Assembly (NCBI GenBank): GCA_041391505.1
Contig: JAWKNW010000007.1
Coordinates: 1-64,000 of the forward strand
DNA: 64,000 nucleotides
From: Rhodothermales bacterium
GTDB lineage: Bacteria; Bacteroidota; Rhodothermia; Rhodothermales; JAHQVL01
Reading direction: 5' to 3'
Made by a program: the position numbers and the translations under genes
Shown here: positions 43,626-52,282 of the stretch, one piece after another
Layout of the letters: every line of letters begins with the position of its first letter
Numbering within the stretch: the first letter of the stretch is position 1
Notes under the pieces: model-generated
Seen by the model: only the letters and a program-made list of their open reading frames with translations
The model's database searches: none
What the model was told of the DNA's origin: nothing

Positions 43626-43916
43626 TCAACCGGGTATCCAGATCGAATTGGCTACCACCACCTCGGCCGTGGCCGGAATGAACAGCGGCTCCTTCGTCTT
43701 GACGTAAAACGCGAAGCCTTTGTACGACATCAGATATTGATGCTTCGTCGCGAAAACGCCGCCTTCGTGGTAGACGATCAAAGGGTTTTCGGCGCGCCGG
43801 AGGAGGCGCATGAATTCCTCGGGTTCGACCCGCACCAGCACGCCGCTCGCCTTGATGGCGTTCGCGATAGCGGCCGATGCCGCGGCGCCACCGGCGGCGC
43901 CTGCTGCAGCTCCCAT
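43626..43916 (-). CDS. Small protein of unknown function
   Basis: A 96-residue protein. The first 22 residues are Gly/Ala-rich and hydrophobic (possible membrane helix or flexible leader); the rest has an alternating strand pattern (VLVRVEPEEF, PLIVYHEGGVF, YKGFAFYVKT) that suggests a small beta-barrel or PH-like fold. It ends 66 bp before the BatA-like start and follows a strong terminator, so it may start the transcript for the BatA-like and PH-like genes. No name can be given. Confidence 0.65.
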   Translation of the reverse strand: MGAAAGAAGGAAASAAIANAIKASGVLVRVEPEEFMRLLRRAENPLIVYHEGGVFATKHQYLMSYKGFAFYVKTKEPLFIPATAEVVVANSIWIPG

Positions 43917-43934
43917 GATGTTATCTTCGATTCG

Positions 43935-43977
43935 CTAAAAAATAAGAGGTGCGGGCAGCGCAGACCGCCCGCACCTC
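43935..43977 (-). terminator. Strong intrinsic terminator of the T9SS repeat-protein gene
   Basis: On the minus strand GAGGTGCGGGC (43977-43967) and GCCCGCACCTC (43956-43946) form a perfect 11-bp stem with a ten-base loop, followed by TTATTTTTTAG. It lies 35 bases past the stop at 44013. Confidence 0.9.
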
Positions 43978-44012
43978 CGTGCATACTCCAGATCCGGTCA
44001 AACGTTGCGACC

Positions 44013-45491
44013 CTAGCGGATCACGGTAACCGCGTGCGTCTGCGTCTCGCCGGCCGCTTCGAGGCGCACCAGGTACAGACCCGCGGGTTGCCCATCGGCG
44101 TTCCAGCGGAGCTGCTGTACGCCGGCCGGAGCCGTCGCGTCCGAGAGCGTGGCCACGCGACGACCCAGGAGATCGTAGACCTCCACAAGCAGGTAGCCCG
44201 GGTTCGCCATCGTCACGTCCACCGTCACGCGATCACGCGTGGGGTTCGGGAACAGGTCGATAGCCGACACGGCGAAGCCGCCCGGCACGCCTTCGCGCGC
44301 GGTCGAGGTGCCGTAGTTGTACAGGCTGCGGCTGTCGTTAAGCCAGCCGGCCGCGCCCTGCTTCCCTGCGACATCCTCGCTCCACACCTGCCAGATCGAC
44401 TCCGTGATGTCGTTGTCGCCGTCGAAGACGTTGGTTTCGAGCTCCTCATTCACCCACTCGCTGGCCATGCTATCCCACAACTCGGTCAGCACCTGTATGT
44501 CGTTTCCGACACCGTCGTACGCGTACGTGGTGCGCGACGACGGTGTGAAGTCGCCGCTTATAAAATCCGCTACCTCATAAACTTCCTGTAGGACATTCCC
44601 GATTGCATCGTAAGTGGTGGTGATGCGCGTGGAATTGAACTCAATGCCGTCAAAAACAAATTTGGTCGTCGCCGTAGCCGTCAGGCCGTCCGTCGACCAC
44701 TCCGTCTGTGTAGACTGGAAGGACTCCCACACCTCGTCCGTATCATTCCAGGTTTCCGAGACGATCTCGATCTCCCTTCGCTGGTCATCCAGCTGCGTCG
44801 TCGTTCGCGAGGCATTCATCCAGACGCCGTTGTCCCAGAACTGCGTCGTCGTAACGGATTCCAGGGCGCCCTCGTCGTACGTGGTCGTCGACTGCGAGAG
44901 GTTCATCCACTCGCCGGCATCCGCATCCCACACTTCCGACAACGACGAGGTCTCGAGGCCATCCGGCGAAAACGTGCTCAGACCACGCGTCTCGTTTACC
45001 CAGTCCGTTCCGTCCCAGGTCTGGAACAGGAACGAGGCTTCGTTTCCATTTTCAAAGGTGAACTCGGCGCGGAATTCGTTCACCCATTCCGTGCCGTTCC
45101 ACATTTGCGAGATCCACTCGGACGGGAAATCCGAGTCGGAGTACGTCAGAAGCACGCGTGCGGTATCGACCCAGGCGACACCGGTCCATTCCTGATCCAC
45201 GATGCTGGTCAGATCGCCGTCGGCAGCCACCCGGCGTGATTCGGGCAACAGGTTCATGCCGGCGAGGGCCAGGCAGCGCGAGGCGGCGTCGGCCGGCAGA
45301 TGCGATTCAATGGCGGCCACGCGCTGCACGCGGGCTTTTTCCGTCAGCTGAGGCTGGACGCCGACATAGGATTCGATGCCCTGGCTGAAATACCGGGCGG
45401 CAGACGATGGGGCGCATTCCTGGGCGCGCGCCGGCTGAAGCGCCGCGAGCACAAGAAACAGCAGTGACAAAATCGTAGCGTTGCGTTTCAT
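44013..45491 (-). CDS. T9SS-secreted protein with about ten W-rich, YD-like repeats
   Basis: A 492-residue secreted protein, signal peptide ending PARAQ. Residues about 100-385 are roughly ten repeats of 28-31 residues built on a W-[ND]-x(3-6)-W-[VM]-N motif (for example MWNGTEWVN, TWDGTDWVN, FWDNGVWMN) and a following TTTYD-type strand. Some units read TTYDAIGN and YAYDGVGN, close to the YD motif of Rhs-like proteins. The T9SS type A domain covers the last 85 residues (DLFPNPTRDRV ... AGLYLVRL). ATG 45491 begins the signal peptide. It ends at a strong terminator. Confidence 0.8.
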   Translation of the reverse strand: MKRNATILSLLFLVLAALQPARAQECAPSSAARYFSQGIESYVGVQPQLTEKARVQRVAAIESHLPADAASRCLALAGMNLLPESRRVAADGDLTSIVDQEWTGVAWVDTARVLLTYSDSDFPSEWISQMWNGTEWVNEFRAEFTFENGNEASFLFQTWDGTDWVNETRGLSTFSPDGLETSSLSEVWDADAGEWMNLSQSTTTYDEGALESVTTTQFWDNGVWMNASRTTTQLDDQRREIEIVSETWNDTDEVWESFQSTQTEWSTDGLTATATTKFVFDGIEFNSTRITTTYDAIGNVLQEVYEVADFISGDFTPSSRTTYAYDGVGNDIQVLTELWDSMASEWVNEELETNVFDGDNDITESIWQVWSEDVAGKQGAAGWLNDSRSLYNYGTSTAREGVPGGFAVSAIDLFPNPTRDRVTVDVTMANPGYLLVEVYDLLGRRVATLSDATAPAGVQQLRWNADGQPAGLYLVRLEAAGETQTHAVTVIR

Positions 45492-45817
45492 ACGGATATA
45501 AGAGTAGTTGGTGGAAAAGAGGCGCCAGAGTTCCTGAGATCGGAGGATCGGAAGCCCGTTCATTCCAGAGTCCCGACAGTAGAATAGTACCGCGAAAACC
45601 GCTCATACACAATTGACGCAGGCGCGGCGAGCGATGTATTTTCGCCTGTACGCCGGCGAAAAATCGCGCGAAAACCGCCTCATGCCGCCGCCGCTCCGCT
45701 ACTGTTCCCGACTATGCCGCCCCATTGCGAGGGGCGCCCCTACAGACACCGCGGTTTGCCCGGGTAACCTGCATCCGTCGACCGAACGCACTGGTTCACC
45801 ACGTACAGGCAAACCGC

Positions 45818-46327
45818 ATGCTCAGTCCACGCATCCGCCCGCGATTCGAAATGCGGGTTCCATTCTCGGCCACCGAAACCCTGGACCGGCTGAAGGACCG
45901 GCTCGACCGGGACGAATGCCCGTGCACCGGCACGCTGGCCGGCAACCATCTGCATCTCAACATGCGGCCGCTGCTCCAGAAGATCTGGTCGCCGCATCTC
46001 AACCTGGAAGTCGTGGGCGATCGGCCGGGCGCGATCATCAACGGCCATTTCGGACCGCGGCCGGACATCTGGACGCTGGTGATGGCGCTCTACGCCATCT
46101 CCGGTTTTCTCGTGCTGATGGGCCTGCTCTTCGCGGCGTCCCAGTGGATGCTGGACATGACGCCCTCGGCGCTCTGGCTCGTCGCCGGCGCCGTGGTGCT
46201 CGGGGGCGTGGTGTACGGCCTGGCGCTCGCCGGCCAGGTCCTGAGCCAGGACCAGATGGAGATGCTCCTGCGCTACGTCCGCGAAGCCGTCGGCGCCGAC
46301 GCCGTCGTCGTGGAAATGCGGGGGTGA
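45818..46327 (+). CDS. Membrane protein of unknown function
   Basis: A 169-residue protein. An N-terminal soluble region (about 1-75) holds ECPCTGTLAGNHLHLNMRP and INGHFGPRP; two membrane helices follow at about 88-110 and 120-142, then a short amphipathic tail. No family is recognised. The ATG at 45818 gives a sensible soluble N-terminus; earlier in-frame starts add low-complexity residues. A hairpin follows at 46330-46366. Confidence 0.65.
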   Translation: MLSPRIRPRFEMRVPFSATETLDRLKDRLDRDECPCTGTLAGNHLHLNMRPLLQKIWSPHLNLEVVGDRPGAIINGHFGPRPDIWTLVMALYAISGFLVLMGLLFAASQWMLDMTPSALWLVAGAVVLGGVVYGLALAGQVLSQDQMEMLLRYVREAVGADAVVVEMRG

Positions 46328-46329
46328 GC

Positions 46330-46366
46330 GGATGCTGGATCCGGCGTTACCCTGAATCCAGCATCC
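46330..46366. terminator. Hairpin between convergent genes
   Basis: GGATGCTGGAT (46330-46340) and ATCCAGCATCC (46356-46366) form a perfect 11-bp stem with a 15-base loop, starting two bases past the TGA of the plus-strand gene and 16 bases before the end of the cytochrome gene. No T-run follows on either side. The word is related to the repeats at 2071 and 7351-7442. Confidence 0.55.
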
Positions 46367-46381
46367 GGTACCCGGCCCGGT

Positions 46382-47143
46382 CTACTGATTTTTCAGATCC
46401 TCCAGCCACTGCTGGAGCCGGCGATCGTTCGGATTGAGTTCGAGCGCCTTTTCGACGTGCTGGATCGCCGCCGCCTTGTCTTCCTTCGCCAGATAGGCCT
46501 CGGCCATCGCCGCATGCGTCTGGCTCGAGTTCGGGAAAAACTCGGCGTTGAGGTCGAGGAAACGCAGCGCGGCATCCGGGTTTTCGGCGTCCAGCAGCTG
46601 CTGGGCCGTGCGGATGAGCGTCGGCTCCTGGAAGTTGTACGAGAAGCCGCCGTAGTACTGTTCGCGCAGGCGGTTGTATTCGGCCACCGCCTCGTCTACC
46701 CCTTTCTCGGCGACATAGTCGGCCAGCATGTCCTCCAGCATCTGCGGACGCGCAACGCCTCGATGGCAGGTTTCGCAGTTCACGCTGAGCTTTTCGCCGT
46801 CGCCCGGCGCCGTCTTGACGAAGTCCTCGTTGATGCTGTGCACCATCCGCATCATGACGCGCGCCACCTCTTTCGCCTCCTTGTCATCCGAGGCAAAATC
46901 GTAGGTCGAAGGCGGCTTACCCTCCTCCCCCACATGGCAGTACAGACAGCGCACACCAAGCGCCCGCGTGAAACCGCCCATCACCCGGCGCACCTGCTGG
47001 ATGGGCATGTCTTCAGGCAGTACCTTGAGGTTTTCGGGTTTTTGCTGCTGCTGCGGGCCCGGCTGGGCAAACGCTGCAGAAACAAGCAATAGACCCAGAA
47101 CCAGGGCCAGCAATCCGGTACGGGCGGCATGGGAAAGGCGCAT
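46382..47143 (-). CDS. Di-haem c-type cytochrome with C-terminal TPR repeats
   Basis: A 253-residue exported protein (signal ending AAFAQ). It has two haem-c motifs, CLYCH (66-70) and CETCH (123-127), within a region like the photosynthetic reaction-centre cytochrome subunit family (MGGFTRALGVRCLYCHVG). That family name covers many non-phototrophic Bacteroidota and Acidobacteriota proteins. The C-terminal third is two to three TPR-like helical pairs (AALRFLDLNAEFFPNSSQTH, AAIQHVEKALELNPND). Its electron partners are unknown. A candidate promoter is at 47181-47210. Confidence 0.85.
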   Translation of the reverse strand: MRLSHAARTGLLALVLGLLLVSAAFAQPGPQQQQKPENLKVLPEDMPIQQVRRVMGGFTRALGVRCLYCHVGEEGKPPSTYDFASDDKEAKEVARVMMRMVHSINEDFVKTAPGDGEKLSVNCETCHRGVARPQMLEDMLADYVAEKGVDEAVAEYNRLREQYYGGFSYNFQEPTLIRTAQQLLDAENPDAALRFLDLNAEFFPNSSQTHAAMAEAYLAKEDKAAAIQHVEKALELNPNDRRLQQWLEDLKNQ

Positions 47144-47180
47144 AGGAGATCACGCTAAGGTTGTTGCGACACAAAGTAAG

Positions 47181-47210
47181 CAAAGTACTTGTTATCCGGT
47201 CAGGGTTCAA
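47181..47210 (-). promoter_or_regulatory. Candidate promoter of the cytochrome gene
   Basis: On the minus strand TTG (47210-47208) is followed after 20 bases by TACTTTG (47187-47181); a second TACTTTG follows at 47178-47172. Both approximate the Bacteroidota -7 box TAnnTTTG, one base short. The start codon is about 40 bases downstream. Confidence 0.3.
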
Positions 47211-47318
47211 GACCTGGTTAATTGCCCCAGAAGGCCTCGCCTGGACGGCCTTTCGCGACGCGGCCCCTTGAACGCGTCCTCCCCCCACCGTTAATTCCGG
47301 CGCGTAACGCGATCGGCC

Positions 47319-48710
47319 ATGTCAATGGATTGGATGCTGCTTGCCATACTGGGATATATCCTCGCGCAGCTGGGCATCGGCGCGTTTATATCCAGTCGGA
47401 TCAAGACAGAGGACGACTACCTCGTGGCCGGCCGCAGCCTGGGCTACGGGCTCACCACGTTTACGCTGTTCGCGACCTGGTTCGGCGCGGAAACGTGCAT
47501 CGGCGCGGCGGGCGCGATCTACACCGACGGCCTGGCCGGCGGCAGCGCCGACCCGTTCGGCTACGGATTGTGCATCCTCTTCATGGGCATCGTATTCGCG
47601 ATCCCGATCTGGAAGCGAAAACTCACGACGCTGGCCGACCTGTACCGGGAGCGGTACTCGACCCTCGTAGAGCGCACGGCGATCGCCCTCATGATCCCCG
47701 GCTCGATGTTCTGGGCCGCCGCCCAGATCCGGGCGTTCGGACAGGTGCTGTCGGCCTCGTCGGGGTGGGACGTGACGATGTCGATCTCGATCGCCGCCGG
47801 CATCGTCGTGATCTACACCATGTTCGGCGGCCTGCTGGCGGACGCCTGGACGGACCTCTTGCAGGGCATCGTGCTGATCGCCGGCCTGGTTACCCTGTTC
47901 GTGCTGCTGATGCAGGACCAGTCCGCCGGCCTGGGCGAACTCATCCAGCCCGAACAACTCGCGCTCTTCGGCGGCCCCGACGTGGGATGGATGGACCTCA
48001 TCGAAACCTGGGCGATCCCCATCGTCGGGTCGGTCACCGCCGCGGAGCTGCTCACCCGCGCCATCGCGGCGAAATCGCCGCAGGTCGCCAAGCGGTCGGC
48101 CTTCATGGCGAGCGGGCTCTACCTGGCCATCGGGATGATTCCGGCCGTGATCGGTTTGATGGGCGCCACCCTGATGCCCGGGCTCGAGCATCCCGAACAA
48201 CTGCTGCCGCGCATGGCGCAGGAGCACCTCCCCACCGTCCTCTACGCCCTGTTCAACGGCGCCCTCGTCTCCGCCATCCTGTCGACGGTCGACAGCGTGC
48301 TCCTGGTCGCCGCGTCGATGCTCTCCCACAATATCATCGTGCCGCTGCGGCCCGAGTACACGGAGCGGCAGAAGGTACGCGTCGCCCGGCTGTCGGTCGC
48401 CGGCTGCGGCCTGCTCGCCTACATCATGGCCCTGAACGCCGAGGGGGTGCACGACCTCGTCGAGGAGGCTTCCGCCTTCGGCAGCGCCGGCTTGTTCGTC
48501 GTGATCGTGTGCAGCCTGTTTGTGCCCTGGGGCGGACCCGTCAGCGCCATGAGCGCCCTGATCGCCGGCATCGTCTCCTGGGTCCTGGGCGCCTACGTCT
48601 GGGATCTGCCCCACCCCTACCTCCTGTCGCTCGCGGCATCCGGGACGGGTTATGCCGTGGCTATGCTCGTCGAAACCCGCCTGGCCGCGGCGCGCCGATC
48701 GACGGCCTAA
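47319..48710 (+). CDS. Sodium:solute symporter (SSS family)
   Basis: A 463-residue membrane protein with about thirteen hydrophobic segments. DDYLVAGRSLGYGLTTFTLFATWFGAET near residues 29-56 (read in pieces) is the SSS signature region, and VSAILSTVDSVLLVAASML is the conserved helix 8-9 segment. Substrates in the family range from sugars and proline to anions; it cannot be assigned here. ATG 47325 is a near alternative. Its TAA overlaps the stop of the convergent pentapeptide gene by three bases. Confidence 0.87.
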   Translation: MSMDWMLLAILGYILAQLGIGAFISSRIKTEDDYLVAGRSLGYGLTTFTLFATWFGAETCIGAAGAIYTDGLAGGSADPFGYGLCILFMGIVFAIPIWKRKLTTLADLYRERYSTLVERTAIALMIPGSMFWAAAQIRAFGQVLSASSGWDVTMSISIAAGIVVIYTMFGGLLADAWTDLLQGIVLIAGLVTLFVLLMQDQSAGLGELIQPEQLALFGGPDVGWMDLIETWAIPIVGSVTAAELLTRAIAAKSPQVAKRSAFMASGLYLAIGMIPAVIGLMGATLMPGLEHPEQLLPRMAQEHLPTVLYALFNGALVSAILSTVDSVLLVAASMLSHNIIVPLRPEYTERQKVRVARLSVAGCGLLAYIMALNAEGVHDLVEEASAFGSAGLFVVIVCSLFVPWGGPVSAMSALIAGIVSWVLGAYVWDLPHPYLLSLAASGTGYAVAMLVETRLAAARRSTA

Positions 48711-49054
48711 CGGTACCGCATGCGGGTGCCGTGCGTGAAGGAAAGCTGGATCTCCTCGGCACTCAACTCTTTCGGGAAATACACACCCGAGATCTTCGTC
48801 GCGTGGATGCTCGCGCCTTCCAGGTTACAGGTGCGCAGATCGAGTCCGCGCAGATCGGCCTGACGGAAATAGCAGTTCGAGAAGTCGATATTTTCGGCGT
48901 CGATGCCGCGGAGGTCGAGCCCCCGGAAGTCCATTCCGGAGAAGTCGTAGCTGCTGAAGCCGGCGCGCTGCGTGTTGAATTCCTTGATCAAACGGAGCCG
49001 GATCAACTGATAGAGGCGATCTTCGGCGATGGCGGGCTCGGTATGTGTCGTCAT
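48707..49054 (-). CDS. Small pentapeptide-repeat protein
   Basis: A 115-residue protein. Residues about 33-80 are consecutive A(D/N)LxX-type pentapeptides (YDFSGMDFRGLDLRGIDAEN, IDFSNCYFRQADLRGLDL), enough for about two and a half coils of a right-handed beta-helix. The flanks are short. It is smaller than DNA-mimicking Qnr/MfpA proteins, so gyrase protection is not implied. Function unknown. It overlaps the end of the convergent symporter gene. Confidence 0.78.
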   Translation of the reverse strand: MTTHTEPAIAEDRLYQLIRLRLIKEFNTQRAGFSSYDFSGMDFRGLDLRGIDAENIDFSNCYFRQADLRGLDLRTCNLEGASIHATKISGVYFPKELSAEEIQLSFTHGTRMRYR

Positions 49055-49163
49055 GGGTACCTCGCGCTATGCGTTGTCAGGAGGCGAAGGCGCGGGGTCC
49101 ACGCTGAAGGGATCAGCCACGCGCAACGGCATCGCTCGGACAACAGCCATGCCAGACGGCCGA

Positions 49164-49586
49164 TCAGGCGGCGTCGGACGGCGGAATCAGCGTTGCTTCG
49201 CCGCCAACACACATTTTGCCGTTGCAGTAGACGTAGATCTTGGCCCGGATGTGCTTTCGATTCTCCACCTTCTCGGCAATCTTTACCTCGACCGTAATCT
49301 CTGAATCGACGACGACGGGCCGGAGAAACTTGGCGGACAGGGCGACGGCGACGCTGCCGTGACCCGGAAAATCGCGCCCGAGCACCTTGGACACGACGCC
49401 CAGCAAGAACACCCCGTGCACGATGGGTTTGCCGAACTGGGTGGTGGCGGCGAATTCGGGATCGATGTGGAGCGGGTTGTCGTCGCCGGAGACGTCCGCG
49501 AACGCCTGCACATCGGCCTGGGAAATGGTGCGGGTGAACGAAAAGGCGTCGCCTACCTGGAGGGATTCGTAGGTGTGTCGAGTCAT
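49164..49586 (-). CDS. MaoC family (R)-specific hydratase-like protein
   Basis: A 140-residue hot-dog-fold protein. The hydratase motif DVSGDDNPLHIDPEFA places the catalytic pair at Asp35 and His40, spaced as in (R)-specific enoyl-CoA hydratases such as PhaJ. FGKPIVHGVFLLG and the C-terminal strand complete the fold. Likely converts crotonyl-type enoyl-CoA to (R)-3-hydroxyacyl-CoA, linking beta-oxidation to polymer or lipid synthesis. ATG 49586 matches the usual N-terminus. Confidence 0.88.
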   Translation of the reverse strand: MTRHTYESLQVGDAFSFTRTISQADVQAFADVSGDDNPLHIDPEFAATTQFGKPIVHGVFLLGVVSKVLGRDFPGHGSVAVALSAKFLRPVVVDSEITVEVKIAEKVENRKHIRAKIYVYCNGKMCVGGEATLIPPSDAA

Positions 49587-49690
49587 GACCGGGATGGTAA
49601 TGGGCGTTCGTAGAGGGTAAGGGAGATGCGGCCGGCCTGCGCGACGCGGACGCGCCGCGAAACTACGACATCGGGCGGAAATGCGCTCGG

Positions 49691-50830
49691 TTATTCGGCA
49701 TGCATCGCCGCGAACATGCGTTCGGCGATGGTATCCCACGTCGCCTCCTTCACCACCCGCTCGCGGCCCTGCCGGCCCAGTTGCCGGGCATACTCCGGCG
49801 CCGTGAGCAGCCGCACGATACTCGATGCGAGGGCGTCGACATCGTCCGGCTCGATCAACAGCCCGGTTTCGCCGTGCCGGATGGCGTCCGGAATGCCCCC
49901 GGTGCGCGCGCCGACCACGGGTTTCTCACAGGCATTCGCCTCGAGAAAAACGATGCCGAACCCTTCCACGTCGGGTGGATCACTGCGCGAAGGCATCGAG
50001 ACGACGTCCGCCACATTGTAAAAATGGGGCAGTTCGTCGTTGTCGATGCCGGGGATGAAGCGGACGTGCTCCTCCACGCCGAGCGATTGCGCGAGGGCCT
50101 GGAGGCGGGGGCGATCGGGACCGTCGCCGACGATGAGGTAGCGGACGTGCGGCACGTCGCGCATGACGCCGGGCAGCGCGCGCAGGGTGGTGTCGATGCC
50201 TTTCCTCGGCACCAGCCGGCACACCGACAGGATGACCGCGTGCCCGTTCAGGTCGAGGCGTTCGCGGAGCGGCGACGCGTCGATGGGGCTGAACCGTCCG
50301 GGATCCGCCCCGTTCGTAATCACGGTGGTGCGGTCCGCCGGCACGCCGGCGGCATGAAGCAGCCCGGCGGTGTACCCGCTGACCGGAAAAAGCCGCTCGG
50401 CGCTGCCGAAGACCCGTCGGCGCATCCGGTCGTAGGCCGACCGCACAAAGCGGGGCAGCCGCTCCGGCTCGAAGAGCACTTCGCGTCCGTGTGCCGCGAC
50501 GAAGAGCCGGCTCGGTCCCCCGTACCGGCGCGCGAGGTGTACGGCGAGTCCGGAAGACCACTGAGTGCTGAAGGCGGCGTCGAGCCGGTGCTCCCGGGCG
50601 AGGCGGCGCACGTGGGGGACGGCGGTGAGCGGGAAGAGATCGGACGACGTGGCGACGCGGCAGACGTCGAACGGGAGGCCGGCATCGTAGGCCGCGGCCC
50701 GGGGATGATCGGGGGCGATGACGACAAACGCGTCGGACCAGGCGGCAAACCGCGTCGCCAGTTCGCCGGCGTACGTCTGGATGCCGCCCCGCACAGGAGG
50801 GAAATCCTGCGATACAAATAATAACCGCAT
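49691..50830 (-). CDS. Glycosyltransferase family 4
   Basis: A 379-residue GT-B glycosyltransferase. The acceptor loop FPPVRGGIQTYAGELA near residues 11-26 and the nucleotide-sugar region (SVCRLVPRKGIDTTL, then EGFGIVFLEANACEKPVVG with its two spaced glutamates near residue 290) are typical of GT4. It should add a sugar to a lipid or polysaccharide precursor at the inner membrane. The ATG at 50830 is used in place of a TTG one codon earlier. The upstream HTTM-like gene ends 16 bp before it. Confidence 0.87.
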   Translation of the reverse strand: MRLLFVSQDFPPVRGGIQTYAGELATRFAAWSDAFVVIAPDHPRAAAYDAGLPFDVCRVATSSDLFPLTAVPHVRRLAREHRLDAAFSTQWSSGLAVHLARRYGGPSRLFVAAHGREVLFEPERLPRFVRSAYDRMRRRVFGSAERLFPVSGYTAGLLHAAGVPADRTTVITNGADPGRFSPIDASPLRERLDLNGHAVILSVCRLVPRKGIDTTLRALPGVMRDVPHVRYLIVGDGPDRPRLQALAQSLGVEEHVRFIPGIDNDELPHFYNVADVVSMPSRSDPPDVEGFGIVFLEANACEKPVVGARTGGIPDAIRHGETGLLIEPDDVDALASSIVRLLTAPEYARQLGRQGRERVVKEATWDTIAERMFAAMHAE

Positions 50831-50846
50831 CAACGTGCCCGCATCC

Positions 50847-51749
50847 TTACCGCCACTCCATGTCGTACCGGGACATCCGATCGATCAACGGCAGCCGCGG
50901 CAACGATTCCAGCGCCGCATCCGCCCAGCGATCCCAGGGAAAACCGAGGAGCAGCAGGGTATAGGTGTTCGCCGGAAAGTTGATTTTCATGGACAGCAGG
51001 ATACCGATGTGCATGCCGATAAGCAGGATGGCAATATACGGGCGCGTCTTCGGAAACCACATGAGAAAGCCAAAAGCCTCCGTCAGCAACCCGAACGTGA
51101 GGATCAGGGTCGCCACCGGCTTGTAGCTGAGCGCAAGCTCCTGGAGGGCGTTGTATTCGACCACCCCCGTCATCGAGAACGTGTCCACGGTTCGCTCGGC
51201 GATCCACATCCAGAGGTGGCTGCCGTCGACCCACGACGGACCTGTGGCGATGAGTTTGCAGAGCGCGGCGGAGGAGTAGCCGAGCCCGACAAAAAAGAAG
51301 GAGAATCCGAGCGCGAACCGCAGGGCGTGCACGCGGCTCTGGTAAGCGAGCGCCCCCAGTGCGAGGGCGAGCAGGCAAAAACCGATGATGTTCGACCCGT
51401 GAGATATCTCCCCGAGGCAATACCGCGCCGTGTACTGCAGGTGCATCAGGAGCAGGCCGGCGGCGTAGCCGTATTTCCACTTCCCGAGGAAGCCCATCAG
51501 CATGGCGGCCGTCATGAGGCCGGCGACGACCAGCGGCGCCGTCCGGTTAAACATGAACGAGATGTCGATGTGCGAGGCGATGCCGAGCGGGAGGACGACT
51601 TCCCCGATGCGGCCGATGTAGAAGCCCCAGGTCCAGGCGAAATACACCACCCAGTATACGATGAAGGCCTCGAAGGCTCGGTGATACAGGATTTCGCCCG
51701 GCGTGAGTTCGCGGTCGAGGGCGAAGAGTTTGGCGGTAAAGGTGGCCAT
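50847..51749 (-). CDS. HTTM-like multi-pass membrane protein
   Basis: A 300-residue protein with about seven membrane segments. The arrangement (ELTPGEILYHRAFEAFIVYWVVYFAW near the N-terminus, read in pieces; HGSNIIGFCLLALAL; YKPVATLILTFGLLTEAFGF; RPYIAILLIGMHIGILLSM) recalls the HTTM (vitamin K-dependent carboxylase-like membrane) and DoxX groups, but I do not see a definite catalytic motif. The start is the ATG at 51749, 5 bp after the stop of the small upstream partner gene; the two are one transcript. Confidence 0.68.
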   Translation of the reverse strand: MATFTAKLFALDRELTPGEILYHRAFEAFIVYWVVYFAWTWGFYIGRIGEVVLPLGIASHIDISFMFNRTAPLVVAGLMTAAMLMGFLGKWKYGYAAGLLLMHLQYTARYCLGEISHGSNIIGFCLLALALGALAYQSRVHALRFALGFSFFFVGLGYSSAALCKLIATGPSWVDGSHLWMWIAERTVDTFSMTGVVEYNALQELALSYKPVATLILTFGLLTEAFGFLMWFPKTRPYIAILLIGMHIGILLSMKINFPANTYTLLLLGFPWDRWADAALESLPRLPLIDRMSRYDMEWR

Positions 51750-51753
51750 GGGT

Positions 51754-52239
51754 TCAGTCCGATGCAATGTCGAGGGTCGGATTAAAACGCGTGGTGTCCG
51801 GCGCGAGCACGATAAACGGCGTATAGCTCACATCGACCTGCCGGGAGGCGTCGAGGCGCCCCTGCACTCGCATGATAAGCAGCGAGTTATTCGCGAGATT
51901 ATCCCCGAAGATTTTGCGCAACGAGGCGACGCGTTCGGCGTTCCACGTGCTCGACTTGGCGATGAAGTTGGCGATGTCGTTCTGATTGATCCCGGTGGGA
52001 TTGATCGGAAAGACCGCACCGGGCAGGTCTTCCAGGGTGGTTGTGCGCCAGAGCAGGGAATCCGGCGTTTCGCTGACATCGCGAACGACGGCGCGCGTCC
52101 AGGTGCGGCCGCCTTGCGAGAACATGGGATAAATACTGAAGGGCCAGAACTCGCCGAGGTGCGTAGCAACCAGAAGGGCGTACACTACGATCGTACCTAT
52201 CAGGAGCCGGCGCGCTTTGGCGTGGTCAGGAGGGCGCAT
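51754..52239 (-). CDS. Single-pass protein with WPFSIYPMFS motif, partner of the HTTM-like gene
   Basis: A 161-residue protein with one membrane helix (about 12-28) directly followed by GEFWPFSIYPMFSQ. The remaining 110 residues (RTWTRAVVRDV ... VSYTPFIVLAPDTTRF) look like a small extracytoplasmic beta-rich domain. I cannot name the family, but the aromatic motif looks characteristic. It starts the unit with the HTTM-like and GT4 genes. The divergent flippase-like gene lies 161 bp upstream with an inverted repeat between them. Confidence 0.68.
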   Translation of the reverse strand: MRPPDHAKARRLLIGTIVVYALLVATHLGEFWPFSIYPMFSQGGRTWTRAVVRDVSETPDSLLWRTTTLEDLPGAVFPINPTGINQNDIANFIAKSSTWNAERVASLRKIFGDNLANNSLLIMRVQGRLDASRQVDVSYTPFIVLAPDTTRFNPTLDIASD

Positions 52240-52282
52240 CGGTTTTCAGCGTCTAGAATAAAGCGCAGGGAAATTAGACCCT

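Noticed and set aside
46382..47143. Photosynthetic reaction centre subunit, hence a phototroph
   Set aside because: The family name covers many non-phototrophic di-haem cytochromes; there are no pigment or reaction-centre genes in the window.
48707..49054. Quinolone-resistance-type pentapeptide protein
   Set aside because: Only about ten pentapeptides are present, too few for the Qnr/MfpA DNA-mimic helix.
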